IMG/VR virus record: IMGVR_UViG_3300035698_004085
Span: 62,001-126,000 of that record
DNA: 64,000 bases
Strand: one strand, 5' to 3'
DNA from: a virus
Within the stretch, counting starts at the first letter, position 1, and each line of letters opens with the position of its first letter. The notes beneath the pieces are model-generated. The model worked only from the letters and a program-made list of their open reading frames with translations. It was not told the DNA's origin and made no database searches. Positions 25,381 through 35,275 of the stretch are shown piece by piece. Both the position numbers and the translations under genes were made by a program.

Positions 25381-25701
25381 ATGCACGAATCAATTGACGA
25401 TAAAGTTAAAGAACTTGAAGACAAGATAAAGAGCGCTGCTGAAATAACTCCAGAAGATGCAAAAGTCATGGAATTCTTCAGCTTTGTTAATAAGGTCAAT
25501 CAGGCAAAAGCTGAGGTTAAGGACAATGGGGAAGAGGTAGACCCTTGCCCAGACGGGTTAGAGGATTGTGATGACCTTGTGTGCCCAGAGTGTTCAGGTG
25601 CATTAGTCACTGTATCTTTTTCCTTGCCAATTCAGGTTGAATGTTCAGAATGCGGAGAACTCTTTAAATTAAGGGACCTTATAATATCTCAAAAAGATTA
25701 A
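25381..25701 (+). CDS. Zinc-ribbon protein
   Basis: 106 residues. Acidic helical N-terminus; C-terminal zinc ribbon with CPEC and CSEC about 20 residues apart. Starts 3 nt after the previous gene. Confidence 0.6.
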   Translation: MHESIDDKVKELEDKIKSAAEITPEDAKVMEFFSFVNKVNQAKAEVKDNGEEVDPCPDGLEDCDDLVCPECSGALVTVSFSLPIQVECSECGELFKLRDLIISQKD

Positions 25702-25780
25702 TGTGGTTTAAGAAAACCAAAGGGTTCAGTGGTAATATAGGGATATTGAAAAGCTAAAACTTTATTTTAGGAGATTGATT

Positions 25781-27385
25781 ATGCACCGAAATTCACGTCA
25801 AGACTTAGCAAATCTGAGCAATCAAAAAGTTGCAGGTATGAACTATTTTAAGCTCGCTCAAAACTTTGCAAAAGATATTAATGTACAGGCTGCACAAGAT
25901 CGCAGTTACGAGGAAGCTTATTACCGCAATGACGGCTCTTTGCATGAGACTCACGTTGATACCCTAAAGAGGGTTATTGCTGAAGAGCTTGCTAAAGAGA
26001 ATGCTGATATTCAGGGTACTTTACCTGTTGCTTCGGTATTTGAGGCATATCAGGTTGCTAAAAAGGCTTCTGAGGAGTTTAGTAGGGACGTTGGCGTAAT
26101 TGCTTTAGTAGGTCATCTCCAGACTAAATGGAAGCGTGATAAGACTGCAAATATGAATGCTTCAGACTTTTATAAGCTGAAAGAGTACTACAAGTTCAAT
26201 TATCCTAAGAGTGCCGCTTCTGATATTATGGAAGACATTGCTAAAAAGGGTTATGCAACTCTTGAGACAAGTAAGCTTATGGAGATTGCCTCTCAGATTG
26301 AATGCCAGGATGACTATGAGTACCAGATTCGAGCAAATCACTTGACGGCTAATAGCATCTCCAATAAAAAGGCTAGACAGTTTATTCTTGCTCTGGTTAA
26401 TGGGGAAGATTCTATAGGACAAGGCTCTGCTCCTGAAGATCGCTATATCAACAACATTGAATTCTACTGGGATGAAGATTCTAATCCTGATGATGTGGGT
26501 TGGGTATGGGTTTCTAAAGATGGAGACGCTAGGGCAGTTCCTGGAAATGAAGGTAGAGATCCAAATATTACTGATGAAGATCTTTATGAAGCGTTTTTTC
26601 AAGATCCCGCAAGCAGCTTTATGCCTGGAATAACTGGGACACGGGAGGGTGAGAATCGCTCCCCTTTTAGGCGTGAGGCTCAGTCTGGAATTTTAGGTCC
26701 TCCAGAAGAGAAGCCTGGAGCACAGCAGTACTTTCAAGAGGACTTTCATTCTTTTGATGGATTTTTAGAAGCTATTGAGCAAACTAATGATGGTTTTTTG
26801 TCTTGGTTGGAGATACCGCCTACTCAGGAAGAGTTTGATGCAGTGTTATCTATCTTAAGCGACGTTGGGTATTCTCAAGAGTCTTCCAAGATTAAAGAAG
26901 TAGTACCTGAAAACTATGAAAAGTGGATTTATGGGGATGTGTATAGCTCTCCTGAAATGGCAGTACTTGTAGAATATGGTCAGTCTCTTCAACCAATGGC
27001 AGCAGGAATGCGTGAGGCAGTTGAAGACGTGTTTGGAGAGTACTTTGATAAGGGAGCTTCTAAGAAGGCACAAGAGGGCTATGGAGAAGATGACTATGAG
27101 ACTTATGAGTCGTCCAATCCTTCTAAAATGTCTGATGATGAGCTTTATGAAGAGATAAGGGCTTTGGGACCTAAGAAGCTTTATCAAATGGAGATGAACC
27201 AGGATTTTCCAACTTTAACTTATCCAAACTTTATGGAAGTTTTTGAAAAGGTTATGTCTGACGAAGAATGGTATGAGCTTTTTCAAGATTGGATGGAAGA
27301 AGCTGAAGGCGACCCTGTAAATACTGAAATGGATACTGGGCAAGAGTATGGTAACCCTGGGGTTCCTAGCGATGCAGCTTGGTAG
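25781..27385 (+). CDS. Large unknown protein with KAQ/AQ sites
   Basis: 534 residues from ATG 25781 (AGGAG seven bases upstream; a TTG at 25775 is too close to it). The N-terminus carries a leader-like NYFKLAQNF and VQAAQD; another site (ASKKAQEGYG) is near residue 425. The body is acidic and helical with no recognised fold. Belongs with its neighbours to the putative processed-protein cluster. Confidence 0.6.
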   Translation: MHRNSRQDLANLSNQKVAGMNYFKLAQNFAKDINVQAAQDRSYEEAYYRNDGSLHETHVDTLKRVIAEELAKENADIQGTLPVASVFEAYQVAKKASEEFSRDVGVIALVGHLQTKWKRDKTANMNASDFYKLKEYYKFNYPKSAASDIMEDIAKKGYATLETSKLMEIASQIECQDDYEYQIRANHLTANSISNKKARQFILALVNGEDSIGQGSAPEDRYINNIEFYWDEDSNPDDVGWVWVSKDGDARAVPGNEGRDPNITDEDLYEAFFQDPASSFMPGITGTREGENRSPFRREAQSGILGPPEEKPGAQQYFQEDFHSFDGFLEAIEQTNDGFLSWLEIPPTQEEFDAVLSILSDVGYSQESSKIKEVVPENYEKWIYGDVYSSPEMAVLVEYGQSLQPMAAGMREAVEDVFGEYFDKGASKKAQEGYGEDDYETYESSNPSKMSDDELYEEIRALGPKKLYQMEMNQDFPTLTYPNFMEVFEKVMSDEEWYELFQDWMEEAEGDPVNTEMDTGQEYGNPGVPSDAAW

Positions 27386-27404
27386 ATAAAAGGAATATAT
27401 AAAA

Positions 27405-30400
27405 ATGAAGAAATTATCTGTAAAACAAATTAAAGAACTCCTCTTGAATGGTAAAGAAGTTACCATGAATAAGTGGGCAATTCTTATTAATGAGAATGAT
27501 GAAGTTGCGGTATATGCTCCTGACGGAACTGGTATTGCAGCTTCTTTAATGCTCCTTGACCAAGAGATTGGTAGATTTGTTAGAGCAGCTGGGATGCCGG
27601 ATACGACACCTAAGCCGGTATCCTATCCTGCTACCGAATCTCCTAAGTCAGTTCTAAAAGATGATTCTTCAACTGGTCATCCTACTAAGGACCCTTCAGT
27701 CGTTAAGCAACCCGTTCCCCAAGGTGACAAGCCTAACAAGGGTATGGACAGCGATTCTTCAGAGGGTCACCCTACTAAGGACCCTGCTATTGACAAGCTT
27801 CCGCAGCCTAATAAAGAGCGCGGAGGATTGCCCAATAAAGACCTGGGCAAAGATACTTCTCAAGACTCTACAAATTGGGGAGATAAGCAATCTCGTAAGA
27901 AGAAGTCTAGAGAGCAAGTCTCTTACGGTTTTGCTATCTCTGACGGGTTTGATGAATATTCAGATAATGAGTTTGACTCTGAGGGAGTTACTCAGGCAGC
28001 AATGCAGGTTGAGAGAAACATTTTAAATTGGCTGAATTCAAATATTGGTAATGCTAGAGATGAGGGTCATGGCTCGGATGGTGATTTGATTGGTAGTATT
28101 TTTGTGGATGTTGGAACGGGAGAAGAAGAGTTTATTAAAGACGGTAATGAGCATCTAGGGGAAGAGCCTTATTCAGTAGGTAAGGGGGACTTCCCATTTG
28201 ATCCGTTTGAAGGAGTTGAGGATGCTTATATAAGCGCGTTTATTCCTAGTCTTTCTTTCTTTGGTGAGGGAGATTCTACTAATAGAGTCTATAGTCGCAA
28301 AGCTTTCACTGACGAGCTGTTTGGCGTAGAGATTAATGAAGAGCCTGAAAAGAGCTTTAATGATGGAGAAGATCTTCCCAATATGAATGAAATATTCTCA
28401 GAAATGGGATCTGGAGAAGTTGATGAAGCTGACGAAGATTCTGACGAAGAGGGCATTGAAGTTGAGGTTAAGCTAGAAGTTGATGCTAAGAAGAAAAGAT
28501 CTCAAATGAGAAATCAGTTTGATGGAGTTGCTGTCAGGATCGTAGGGGGTGATACCTTCTTAGAGCTAAATAACGATGAGGTTTATGTAGGCGTTGTACA
28601 CGATAGTTCAAGCATGACTCCTTCTGCTGCTGTTTATATTCAGCAAGGTTGGGGTAGTGAGGACGAAGTTCTTCAAGAGGCATATGCCGAGTTGGAAACA
28701 TCAGATTCTGACAGTCTTTCACCTGAAGAGTCGGAAGAGCGTTGGACTACTCAAGATGCTGAAGGCTATGATCCTTTAACTGAGGCTTATGATGGGTGGG
28801 CGTTTACGACTACTGCTAAAGAGCTTCAATCCATGATTGAGTCTCAAAGTAATCAATATAATAAAGAGAAATTCTCTGAAATAGAGTTTGAAGCTCCTGA
28901 AGAAGATGATGAAGACGAGTATGATGACGACGATAACTATGATGCTGAAGATGCAGCAGGGAAGCTAAATGCCTCAAACAAGATTGCAGACACGTTTGAC
29001 CAAGAGCCTGCTGCGGGACCTTCTTATATGGATTTGGTACATGCCAAGCCTCATGAAGATATGTTAAGAGACATTGGAGATCCTGATAAATGGGCTGCTA
29101 ATCGCATGCTAGAAGCTATGTCTGAGCCTGATGAAAAGAAGTGTAAAGACTGTGGCAAAGTAAAATGCGAATGTGACAAGAAAGAGAAGAAGTCTAGGAA
29201 AAGAGTTTCTAGAGAAGTTGTTTGGGAAGTATCTGAAGAAGATGTTGGGCAAGGAGTAGAGGACAATCCTGTATTTGAGCCTTTAGGGGTTATACAAGAC
29301 AGAGATATTGGTAAGCGCATATATAATATTAATGGAGTTTATCAAGTAGAAAATGATTCACAGCTAGAGAAAAGACTAAATGCATCCCGTAAACAAGCTG
29401 GTCCCAAGATTAAAGAGAATTGGGGAGATGGTGGAACTTATTCAAGGGATTTAGAAGCTGAGTCTGGTGAAGAGCTTTATCACATTGTAAGGTCCCTTGG
29501 ACAAGATGATGATTACGATTGGTCAGGCTATAGTGGAGCAGGCGTTCCTATAATGGATGACGACAATGCTAATGAGATGGAAACCGGCATTATGGCAGGT
29601 AAAATTCCACCTCAATTTTTATCCAAGAATGATAAAGGAAAAGATAAGGATGCAGATGAGAAAGACTCAGAATGCGATAAGTCAGATAAAGAAGCCGTAG
29701 ACGACAATGCTAAAGAGTATTGGGGCAAGTATTTCAAAGACTACGGCAAGGATCTTACTAAGGATCCTAATGACTCTAATAGCACTAATGATGGTAGCCG
29801 GGCTGATACTGATGATTATTCTCCTGCTGTTAGTACTCAACCTAAGCCAACTGGTCAACAGCAAGTGGACAAGAAGATTAAAGCTCGAAAAGCTAAGCGT
29901 AAAGCACAGGAGGTATTAGACAGTGCTGATACTATGAGCGAACTTATGCAAAAGTTTGATGAGGCACTTGCTATATGGGTTCAGGAATATGGGTCTGATG
30001 CTGGATTCAACGAGTGGTTTACTCAGCAAGTGGCTAGCAAGACTGCTAAGCGTAAAGCACAGGATTATCAGTCTGAATTAGAAGATTCCCTAATGTCTGC
30101 TGCTCAACAGGGTGATGTAGAACAACTAAGATGGTTGGTTGAAACTGAGGGAGCTTTGGGGTTAGATAATGCTCTTCAACAGGCTACTTCAGCGGGACAA
30201 CAAGGCGCTGTAGAATATCTTCAATCCGCATTGGGTACAACGGCTTCTCGTAAAGCTCAGAATGCACCTCCTGGCTCTGCTCCCGCTCCTGCTGCTCCCG
30301 CTGATCCTGCGGGTGAGACTGCACCTCCTGCTGGTGGCGCTCCTGCTCCAGCGGCTCCTGCTCCAGCGGCTCCTGCTCCCTCTACCAAGCCTGCTCCGGG

Positions 30401-31061
30401 TGCTGGCGATGAGGGTTTAAAGTCTTTGGGATTCACTGATCAAGAGATTCAGACAATGACTCCTGAAGTTAAGACTAAGATTCTTCAAGTTCAAAAGGGA
30501 CCTGCTCCAGCCGCTCCAGGTGCTAAGTCTCCCGCAGCTCCGACCGCACCTTCCGCTCCAGGGGCACCCGCTGCACCTGCTGCTCCCGCCGCACCTGCAG
30601 CTCCTCCTGCACCGTCTAAACCTGTAGCAACTCGTTTAGCAAGGCAAGTAAAGGATTCTGCTAAGGTTAAGAGAGCATTTGCAATGTTGTCACAAGTTGC
30701 GCCAGCTCCGGTTGCGCCAGCTCCTACAACTCCTGCACCTGCTCCCGCTGCACCTGCTCCCGCTGCACCTGCTCCCGCTGCACCTGCTCCAAGTGCTCCT
30801 AAGGCACCCGCTGAGGGTCCGTCTTCCGAGTTTGATACGAGTACTGGTGCGGGTTCTGGACAGCCTACAGTAGAGGCTATGGCTCTTCTGAATGAGATTA
30901 GGCTAAAGCCTGTATCCGCAGAGACTCCTGCGCAAGTTTCCTCAATTAAAGCCCAAGAGTTAGTACAGAGACTATTGAGTGAGGTTGGATTACCAATTAG
31001 TGAGGCTAGAACTGCTTTAGGTCTTCAAAAAGACGAATCTTTTGACAAATTGTTTGAATAA
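27405..31061 (+). CDS. Giant modular protein: acidic, ankyrin-like and Pro/Ala linkers
   Basis: 1218 residues. From N to C: short folded start; two GHPTKDP repeats; a long acidic region; a CKDCGKVKC-EC cysteine cluster (about 575-590); a YW-Y motif (NAKEYWGKYFKDYG); a module with FDEALAIWVQEYG-GF-EWF like the 39-residue repeats of the gene at 22755; an ankyrin-like pair (SAAQQGDVEQLRWLVE, SAGQQGAVEYLQSAL); then long Ala/Pro linkers. Sites RKAQ or KRKAQ separate the modules. Likely structural or internal, but no function is shown. Confidence 0.6.
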   Translation: MKKLSVKQIKELLLNGKEVTMNKWAILINENDEVAVYAPDGTGIAASLMLLDQEIGRFVRAAGMPDTTPKPVSYPATESPKSVLKDDSSTGHPTKDPSVVKQPVPQGDKPNKGMDSDSSEGHPTKDPAIDKLPQPNKERGGLPNKDLGKDTSQDSTNWGDKQSRKKKSREQVSYGFAISDGFDEYSDNEFDSEGVTQAAMQVERNILNWLNSNIGNARDEGHGSDGDLIGSIFVDVGTGEEEFIKDGNEHLGEEPYSVGKGDFPFDPFEGVEDAYISAFIPSLSFFGEGDSTNRVYSRKAFTDELFGVEINEEPEKSFNDGEDLPNMNEIFSEMGSGEVDEADEDSDEEGIEVEVKLEVDAKKKRSQMRNQFDGVAVRIVGGDTFLELNNDEVYVGVVHDSSSMTPSAAVYIQQGWGSEDEVLQEAYAELETSDSDSLSPEESEERWTTQDAEGYDPLTEAYDGWAFTTTAKELQSMIESQSNQYNKEKFSEIEFEAPEEDDEDEYDDDDNYDAEDAAGKLNASNKIADTFDQEPAAGPSYMDLVHAKPHEDMLRDIGDPDKWAANRMLEAMSEPDEKKCKDCGKVKCECDKKEKKSRKRVSREVVWEVSEEDVGQGVEDNPVFEPLGVIQDRDIGKRIYNINGVYQVENDSQLEKRLNASRKQAGPKIKENWGDGGTYSRDLEAESGEELYHIVRSLGQDDDYDWSGYSGAGVPIMDDDNANEMETGIMAGKIPPQFLSKNDKGKDKDADEKDSECDKSDKEAVDDNAKEYWGKYFKDYGKDLTKDPNDSNSTNDGSRADTDDYSPAVSTQPKPTGQQQVDKKIKARKAKRKAQEVLDSADTMSELMQKFDEALAIWVQEYGSDAGFNEWFTQQVASKTAKRKAQDYQSELEDSLMSAAQQGDVEQLRWLVETEGALGLDNALQQATSAGQQGAVEYLQSALGTTASRKAQNAPPGSAPAPAAPADPAGETAPPAGGAPAPAAPAPAAPAPSTKPAPGAGDEGLKSLGFTDQEIQTMTPEVKTKILQVQKGPAPAAPGAKSPAAPTAPSAPGAPAAPAAPAAPAAPPAPSKPVATRLARQVKDSAKVKRAFAMLSQVAPAPVAPAPTTPAPAPAAPAPAAPAPAAPAPSAPKAPAEGPSSEFDTSTGAGSGQPTVEAMALLNEIRLKPVSAETPAQVSSIKAQELVQRLLSEVGLPISEARTALGLQKDESFDKLFE

Positions 31062-31088
31062 TAAATACCCAAAGGAGGGATATTTAAA

Positions 31089-31832
31089 ATGACTGAAAAA
31101 CTAAGAGTATTTAATAAGACACATGGTGCAATATCGTTTAACGTGCTTCCTGCATTAGACGACTCTATTTGGGCAATGTCTGAGCATCATCGGCGCAAGA
31201 AGATTCGTTCTTCTGGGATTCCTGTATTGGTACAGAAGCAGACTTCTCAAGATCTTGTAGACACTACAAAGCGCTCTATTGAAGAGATTAAGAAAAGCCC
31301 AGACTTTATTCAAATCATGAAGAAGTCCGTTTTCGACGTTCTAGAGGATTCTTCAATTGTGGTTGAAGAGGTTTTAGTACCTGCTGGTGTAACCGTTGAT
31401 GAAGTTAAGGTTGAAGACATTCTAACTGAGGATGAGCTTGAGAAAGAGATAGTTGGGGTACCTGAAGTGACAGAAACTGAGATTTCAAACACTCAAGATG
31501 TGGTAATAGAACCGGTTATTGATACAGCTTCGAATTTCCCTATGGTAGAGCTTGAGAAAGAACCAGTTTTAACTCCTGCGTATAATGCCGCACCTGTAGT
31601 TGTTGAATCCGAAAAAGAAGAAGAAGAATCTCAAGATGATACTAAGAAGATTTCAGTTCCTCCTTCAGCTCCAGTTGCTCCGATAATGCCTCAGATGCCT
31701 GCAATGCCAGTAGAAGAGAAGCCTAAAGTAAGAAGAGGACGACCACCGAAGTCAGAGGTTAAACCTAAAAACAAAGGTGGAAGACCCAAGAATAGCCCTA
31801 ACAAGCCCAAAGCTCCTAAAGTAAAGGAGTAA
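31089..31832 (+). CDS. Acidic protein with C-terminal AT-hook-like motifs
   Basis: 247 residues. The first 90 residues are helical and basic; the middle is acidic and low complexity; the C-terminus has RRGRPPKS and GGRPKNS, both close to the AT-hook core (GRP flanked by basic residues), so it may bind AT-rich DNA. AAAGGAGGG box upstream. Confidence 0.6.
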   Translation: MTEKLRVFNKTHGAISFNVLPALDDSIWAMSEHHRRKKIRSSGIPVLVQKQTSQDLVDTTKRSIEEIKKSPDFIQIMKKSVFDVLEDSSIVVEEVLVPAGVTVDEVKVEDILTEDELEKEIVGVPEVTETEISNTQDVVIEPVIDTASNFPMVELEKEPVLTPAYNAAPVVVESEKEEEESQDDTKKISVPPSAPVAPIMPQMPAMPVEEKPKVRRGRPPKSEVKPKNKGGRPKNSPNKPKAPKVKE

Positions 31833-31835
31833 TAT

Positions 31836-32456
31836 ATGCTAGTAAAGGCACATAATTCACCTGATAAATACTTAGAAGATTTTGGCTTAGCCGAAGGTAG
31901 ACAAGTTCATTTCTACGAGAGTGGTCCTGAATATCTTGGCAAGGTGGCTATTTCGTTAGTTCATCACGTTTTAGCAATGTGGGCTGAAAAACCACTAAAA
32001 GTAAGATGCGATATAGCTGACTCAGAAGAATCAAAGAGATCAGGGCTTCAAACCTATGATTCTCTAGATGAAAATGCTGGCTTATTCTTTCCTTATATTC
32101 CTTATACTGAGGTTACCTTTCATCAAGGATCTGTCTCATACCCATTAGACATTATTTTCCTGAAGGATGAAGAGATAATCAAGATTCAGTCAGATACTAA
32201 AGTAGGATCATCTGATAGATGGTCTTGTGCTGAGGTTTCTGGAGTAATCGAGGTTAATGCAGGCTTTTGCAAAGCTAATAAGGTAGCAGTAGGTGATAGA
32301 ATCGTTTTACAAGCTGTATCTGAACAAGACATTAAAGAGGTAGAAGAAGAGAACTTTCTAATGCTGGCTTATGGATCTGAGGATTCTCATGACGCTAAGT
32401 TCTCCTATATGCCAAATTCAGTTAATCTATCTTCAGCTATAGCAGATATGCTTTAA
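31836..32456 (+). CDS. DUF192-like protein
   Basis: 206 residues. The central part follows the DUF192 pattern: CDIADSEESKRSGLQ, a LFFPYI strand, SYPLDIIFLKDEEIIKI, and a late VIEVNAGFCKANKVAVGDRI. The family is small, beta-rich and of unclear function; it is common in bacteria as secreted proteins. No signal peptide is seen here. Surrounded by cluster proteins of unknown role. Confidence 0.65.
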   Translation: MLVKAHNSPDKYLEDFGLAEGRQVHFYESGPEYLGKVAISLVHHVLAMWAEKPLKVRCDIADSEESKRSGLQTYDSLDENAGLFFPYIPYTEVTFHQGSVSYPLDIIFLKDEEIIKIQSDTKVGSSDRWSCAEVSGVIEVNAGFCKANKVAVGDRIVLQAVSEQDIKEVEEENFLMLAYGSEDSHDAKFSYMPNSVNLSSAIADML

Positions 32457-32469
32457 ACCAGGAGTTTTG

Positions 32470-32832
32470 ATGTTAGATATTAAATCAGACCAATTGCTCT
32501 ACCCATATCGAATCTATCTTAAGGGAGGGCATGTTATAGTAGTATGGCTTCCTTTTGAAGATTCAAAGGATTGTGGAGTTGAGCTTTTAAAAGTGAAGAA
32601 GTCTAAGACTACGGGAATGATGCTTTATGGATTTAGACAAAACCTTCAGCCTTATGACATTTTTATGGATGCTTCAGAAATAGTAGGATTTGACAGAGCG
32701 CTAACAACGGATGCTAGATCACTCGATATGAACGCTGCAAGGTTAAAGCAAGCTGCTCAGTCAAACCACGTGAATAACTCCAAAAAGGGTAAGGTAACTG
32801 TTGGACAGACAGTTAAGAAAACAAGGAATTAA
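32470..32832 (+). CDS. Unknown protein
   Basis: 120 residues from ATG 32470 (AGGAG five bases upstream; TTG at 32467 is too close). Beta-rich start and a basic, Asn/Lys-rich C-terminus (NNSKKGKVTVGQTVKKTRN). Family not recognised. Confidence 0.6.
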   Translation: MLDIKSDQLLYPYRIYLKGGHVIVVWLPFEDSKDCGVELLKVKKSKTTGMMLYGFRQNLQPYDIFMDASEIVGFDRALTTDARSLDMNAARLKQAAQSNHVNNSKKGKVTVGQTVKKTRN

Positions 32833-32833
32833 T

Positions 32834-34423
32834 ATGATACCTACATTTAATGAATTAATGCAGAATGAGAAAGTTAGGAATCATCCCTTACTTGCAGGAT
32901 ATAATAACCTGCCTAACGTTAGAGAAGGTATTCTAAAGCACTCACAATCGCTTGAGGATGAGTTCTCTCAGTCTACCAACCCTTTAAAGGAAGATCCTGA
33001 GTTAGACCTTCAATCGACTATTCATGAGGCTGCTAGGTTAGTGGAGGATTCCTTAGCTCAGTTTGATTTTCCTCTTCTTCCTAAGATCTCTTATAACAAT
33101 ACAAGAGATCTCAAGTATGCTCGTCATAATGAGGCTCAAGTGTCTCAAGGGTTAGTCCTGTTCAACGTTGAAATGAAAGCTGCTTCTGGTATTAAGAAAA
33201 CAGCTCTAATTCCCGTAGCAATCTCAGGAGGAACTTTAGTTCCTCCTTCTGTCATGGAAGTTGATGGAAGCATGTATACGCTTTCTCAATCATCTGTTAA
33301 TACTATTTTAGGAAGGTTGACTTCGTATGAGTTGCCTCAGCTAAGAGAGCAGTTTGATCCTCCTATGAATAGAGATGAGCGAAGTATAGCTGTTGACATG
33401 AGGAATGAAGCAGGTTGGAAAACTAGAACTAAAAACCCTGAGCACTATATGATGCAAGAGGTTAAACAAGCTAGGCGAAGAGCGCAAATGGGGTTGGAGA
33501 GCTACCTAAGCGTTGTAGAGGACTGGGCTGCTGATCAAGGGCTGAGCATAGAAGGTACTCCTAGTTTTGCAGAAGGTGAAATGGGATTGTCGCTAAGTGA
33601 TGGTAGTAAGATAGTTGTGACTAAGGGAGATGAAGCAGGGTCTGAGGTATTATGGGTTTCGGACCTTACTAATCCGAATAATGATGACACAATAACGTTA
33701 ACTGCGCGTAATAAGAATGCTGCTGGCAAGAAAGCTGTTAAATCTACTCCAAGTGCTTATGGAATCGTTATGGAAGCAATGATAGAGGCTGAAGAGAGCG
33801 GAGAAGATACGTTCCCGCGTCCTTATCATTATGTGCTGGCTAACTACATCTTAAAGCACGTTAACACTGCGTCTAAAGACGCTTGGGAGCCTCACCTTAT
33901 TAATCAGGGATTCTGTATCAATCCTTACGGATATAATAGACATCGGTTTCATAAAGGTGGCAGAGTTAGTCAGAGTGAGATTGAAGAATATTATGAGGAT
34001 GGTGGTCCTAACAAAAAGCAGTGTAAGGGTTGTGGCAAACTGTTTGATGTTAGGGAGCTAGACGACAAAGGTAACTGCGAGGACTGTGCTCCTTCAGCTA
34101 AGAACGCTAAATATCGAAGGAGTGCTCAACATGAGAAGACGCAAGAGTTTGATAAAGAGATTGATTTTGAGTTGGACGAGGATGAAGGGATATCTGAAGC
34201 AGTTCCTGGAGGGAATAGCCGCTTTTATACGGATACAAAAACCCCAATTGAGCCAAGCGATAAGGTAAGATTTCCTCATTCTAAAGGTCCAATGCGTGGA
34301 GTAATTGTAGAAATAAGCGAAGATGAAAACACTATAATTATTGAGTCTAAGGGTGACCAATACAGGGTTGAGGTAGATAGCGTAGAGCCACTTCCCGCAA
34401 CATTCAAAAAGATGTATCGATAG
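32834..34423 (+). CDS. Large unknown protein with a zinc knuckle
   Basis: 529 residues from ATG 32834 (AAGGA upstream). A folded N-terminal 300 residues, a NPYGYNRHRFHKGG segment, then a zinc-knuckle-like pair (CKGCGKLF and CEDC near 395-415) and a KOW-like end (DKVRFPHSKGPMRGVIV). A possible structural protein, but no family recognised. One AQ site (RRSAQHEK) near residue 430. Confidence 0.55.
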   Translation: MIPTFNELMQNEKVRNHPLLAGYNNLPNVREGILKHSQSLEDEFSQSTNPLKEDPELDLQSTIHEAARLVEDSLAQFDFPLLPKISYNNTRDLKYARHNEAQVSQGLVLFNVEMKAASGIKKTALIPVAISGGTLVPPSVMEVDGSMYTLSQSSVNTILGRLTSYELPQLREQFDPPMNRDERSIAVDMRNEAGWKTRTKNPEHYMMQEVKQARRRAQMGLESYLSVVEDWAADQGLSIEGTPSFAEGEMGLSLSDGSKIVVTKGDEAGSEVLWVSDLTNPNNDDTITLTARNKNAAGKKAVKSTPSAYGIVMEAMIEAEESGEDTFPRPYHYVLANYILKHVNTASKDAWEPHLINQGFCINPYGYNRHRFHKGGRVSQSEIEEYYEDGGPNKKQCKGCGKLFDVRELDDKGNCEDCAPSAKNAKYRRSAQHEKTQEFDKEIDFELDEDEGISEAVPGGNSRFYTDTKTPIEPSDKVRFPHSKGPMRGVIVEISEDENTIIIESKGDQYRVEVDSVEPLPATFKKMYR

Positions 34424-34492
34424 GAGTATTAGGATGAACCGCATTAATGGTATTTCAAATGAAGGTCTTCTAAGATTAAAAGCTCAACAAGG
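34421..34492 (+). repeat. 72-bp direct repeat, copy 1 (ribosome site + leader codons)
   Basis: Includes the Shine-Dalgarno box, ATG and first 19 codons of the gene at 34434. The second copy at 34804-34875 differs at one base. It gives two neighbouring genes the same N-terminal leader. Confidence 0.95.
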
Positions 34493-34802
34493 TTGGGAGC
34501 CTGGAGATCGGGTCGATGAATACTCAGACGAGGAGTGGGCTAGAGTGCAAAAGGGTGAGGCACCTTTTTTGAATGAAACATTAGGCTTAGCGGTAGAGGA
34601 TTTGAGCTGGAAGGTAGAGCGTCTTCCTAGTGAAGATCAGGATCTATATCAGAGTATTATGTATCGTTATGACATTAGGACCGGACCGGGTGAAACTATA
34701 TCTGGGCTTGTTGACTCTTTGCCAGAAAAAGAGAAATCACAATTCCGGCAAGATATAGCTATGGCGTTTGGCGATATAGTGCCAGATTTAAAAAATAGGT
34801 AG
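34434..34802 (+). CDS. Unknown protein with GISNEGLLRLKAQ leader
   Basis: 122 residues. The first 20 residues are a leader-like peptide, basic and amphipathic, ending KAQQG; the remaining domain is acidic and unrelated to the neighbour at 34817, which has the same leader. This suggests a targeting or processing signal rather than paralogy. Confidence 0.65.
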   Translation: MNRINGISNEGLLRLKAQQGWEPGDRVDEYSDEEWARVQKGEAPFLNETLGLAVEDLSWKVERLPSEDQDLYQSIMYRYDIRTGPGETISGLVDSLPEKEKSQFRQDIAMAFGDIVPDLKNR

Positions 34803-34803
34803 A

Positions 34804-34875
34804 TAGGAGTATTAGGATGAAACGCATTAATGGTATTTCAAATGAAGGTCTTCTAAGATTAAAAGCTCAACAAGG
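34804..34875 (+). repeat. 72-bp direct repeat, copy 2
   Basis: Matches 34421-34492 with one base change (asparagine to lysine at codon 2). The similarity ends just after the KAQ codons. Confidence 0.95.
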
Positions 34876-35275
34876 AGAGCTTTCAGATCCTGAAGAAGAG
34901 TCGAAGTCTATACGGCTTAGCCAGATGCTGGATTCTGAGTTAACCAAATCTACTGAAGAGCTTTATAACTCTCTTCGTGAAGCTTTTCAAGGAGTAGAGG
35001 GTGGGCGTTATTTGCAGGTTGCTGACGAGTTTGAAGCAGCTGTAGTGCAGGAGATTGAGCGTCAGTTTGAACAACTTCACGAATGGGCTGCTATTGAACT
35101 AGACGTTGATATTAACTGGAAAGACCTTCGTAGCTTATCAGAAACAGCTAAAGCTGCCTTTGATAATGCTTTTATGCAGGTATATGACTCTGGAATGACT
35201 GATAACGATTTGTATAATGTGGCTCAAGCTGCGTTTGACGAGGTTGTAAATGACCTTGAATGGTTTTTAAAGTAA
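34817..35275 (+). CDS. Unknown protein with GISNEGLLRLKAQ leader
   Basis: 152 residues. Same leader as the gene at 34434, then an unrelated helical acidic domain (AFQGVEGGRYLQVADEFEAA). Overlaps the next ATG as TAATG. Confidence 0.65.
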   Translation: MKRINGISNEGLLRLKAQQGELSDPEEESKSIRLSQMLDSELTKSTEELYNSLREAFQGVEGGRYLQVADEFEAAVVQEIERQFEQLHEWAAIELDVDINWKDLRSLSETAKAAFDNAFMQVYDSGMTDNDLYNVAQAAFDEVVNDLEWFLK

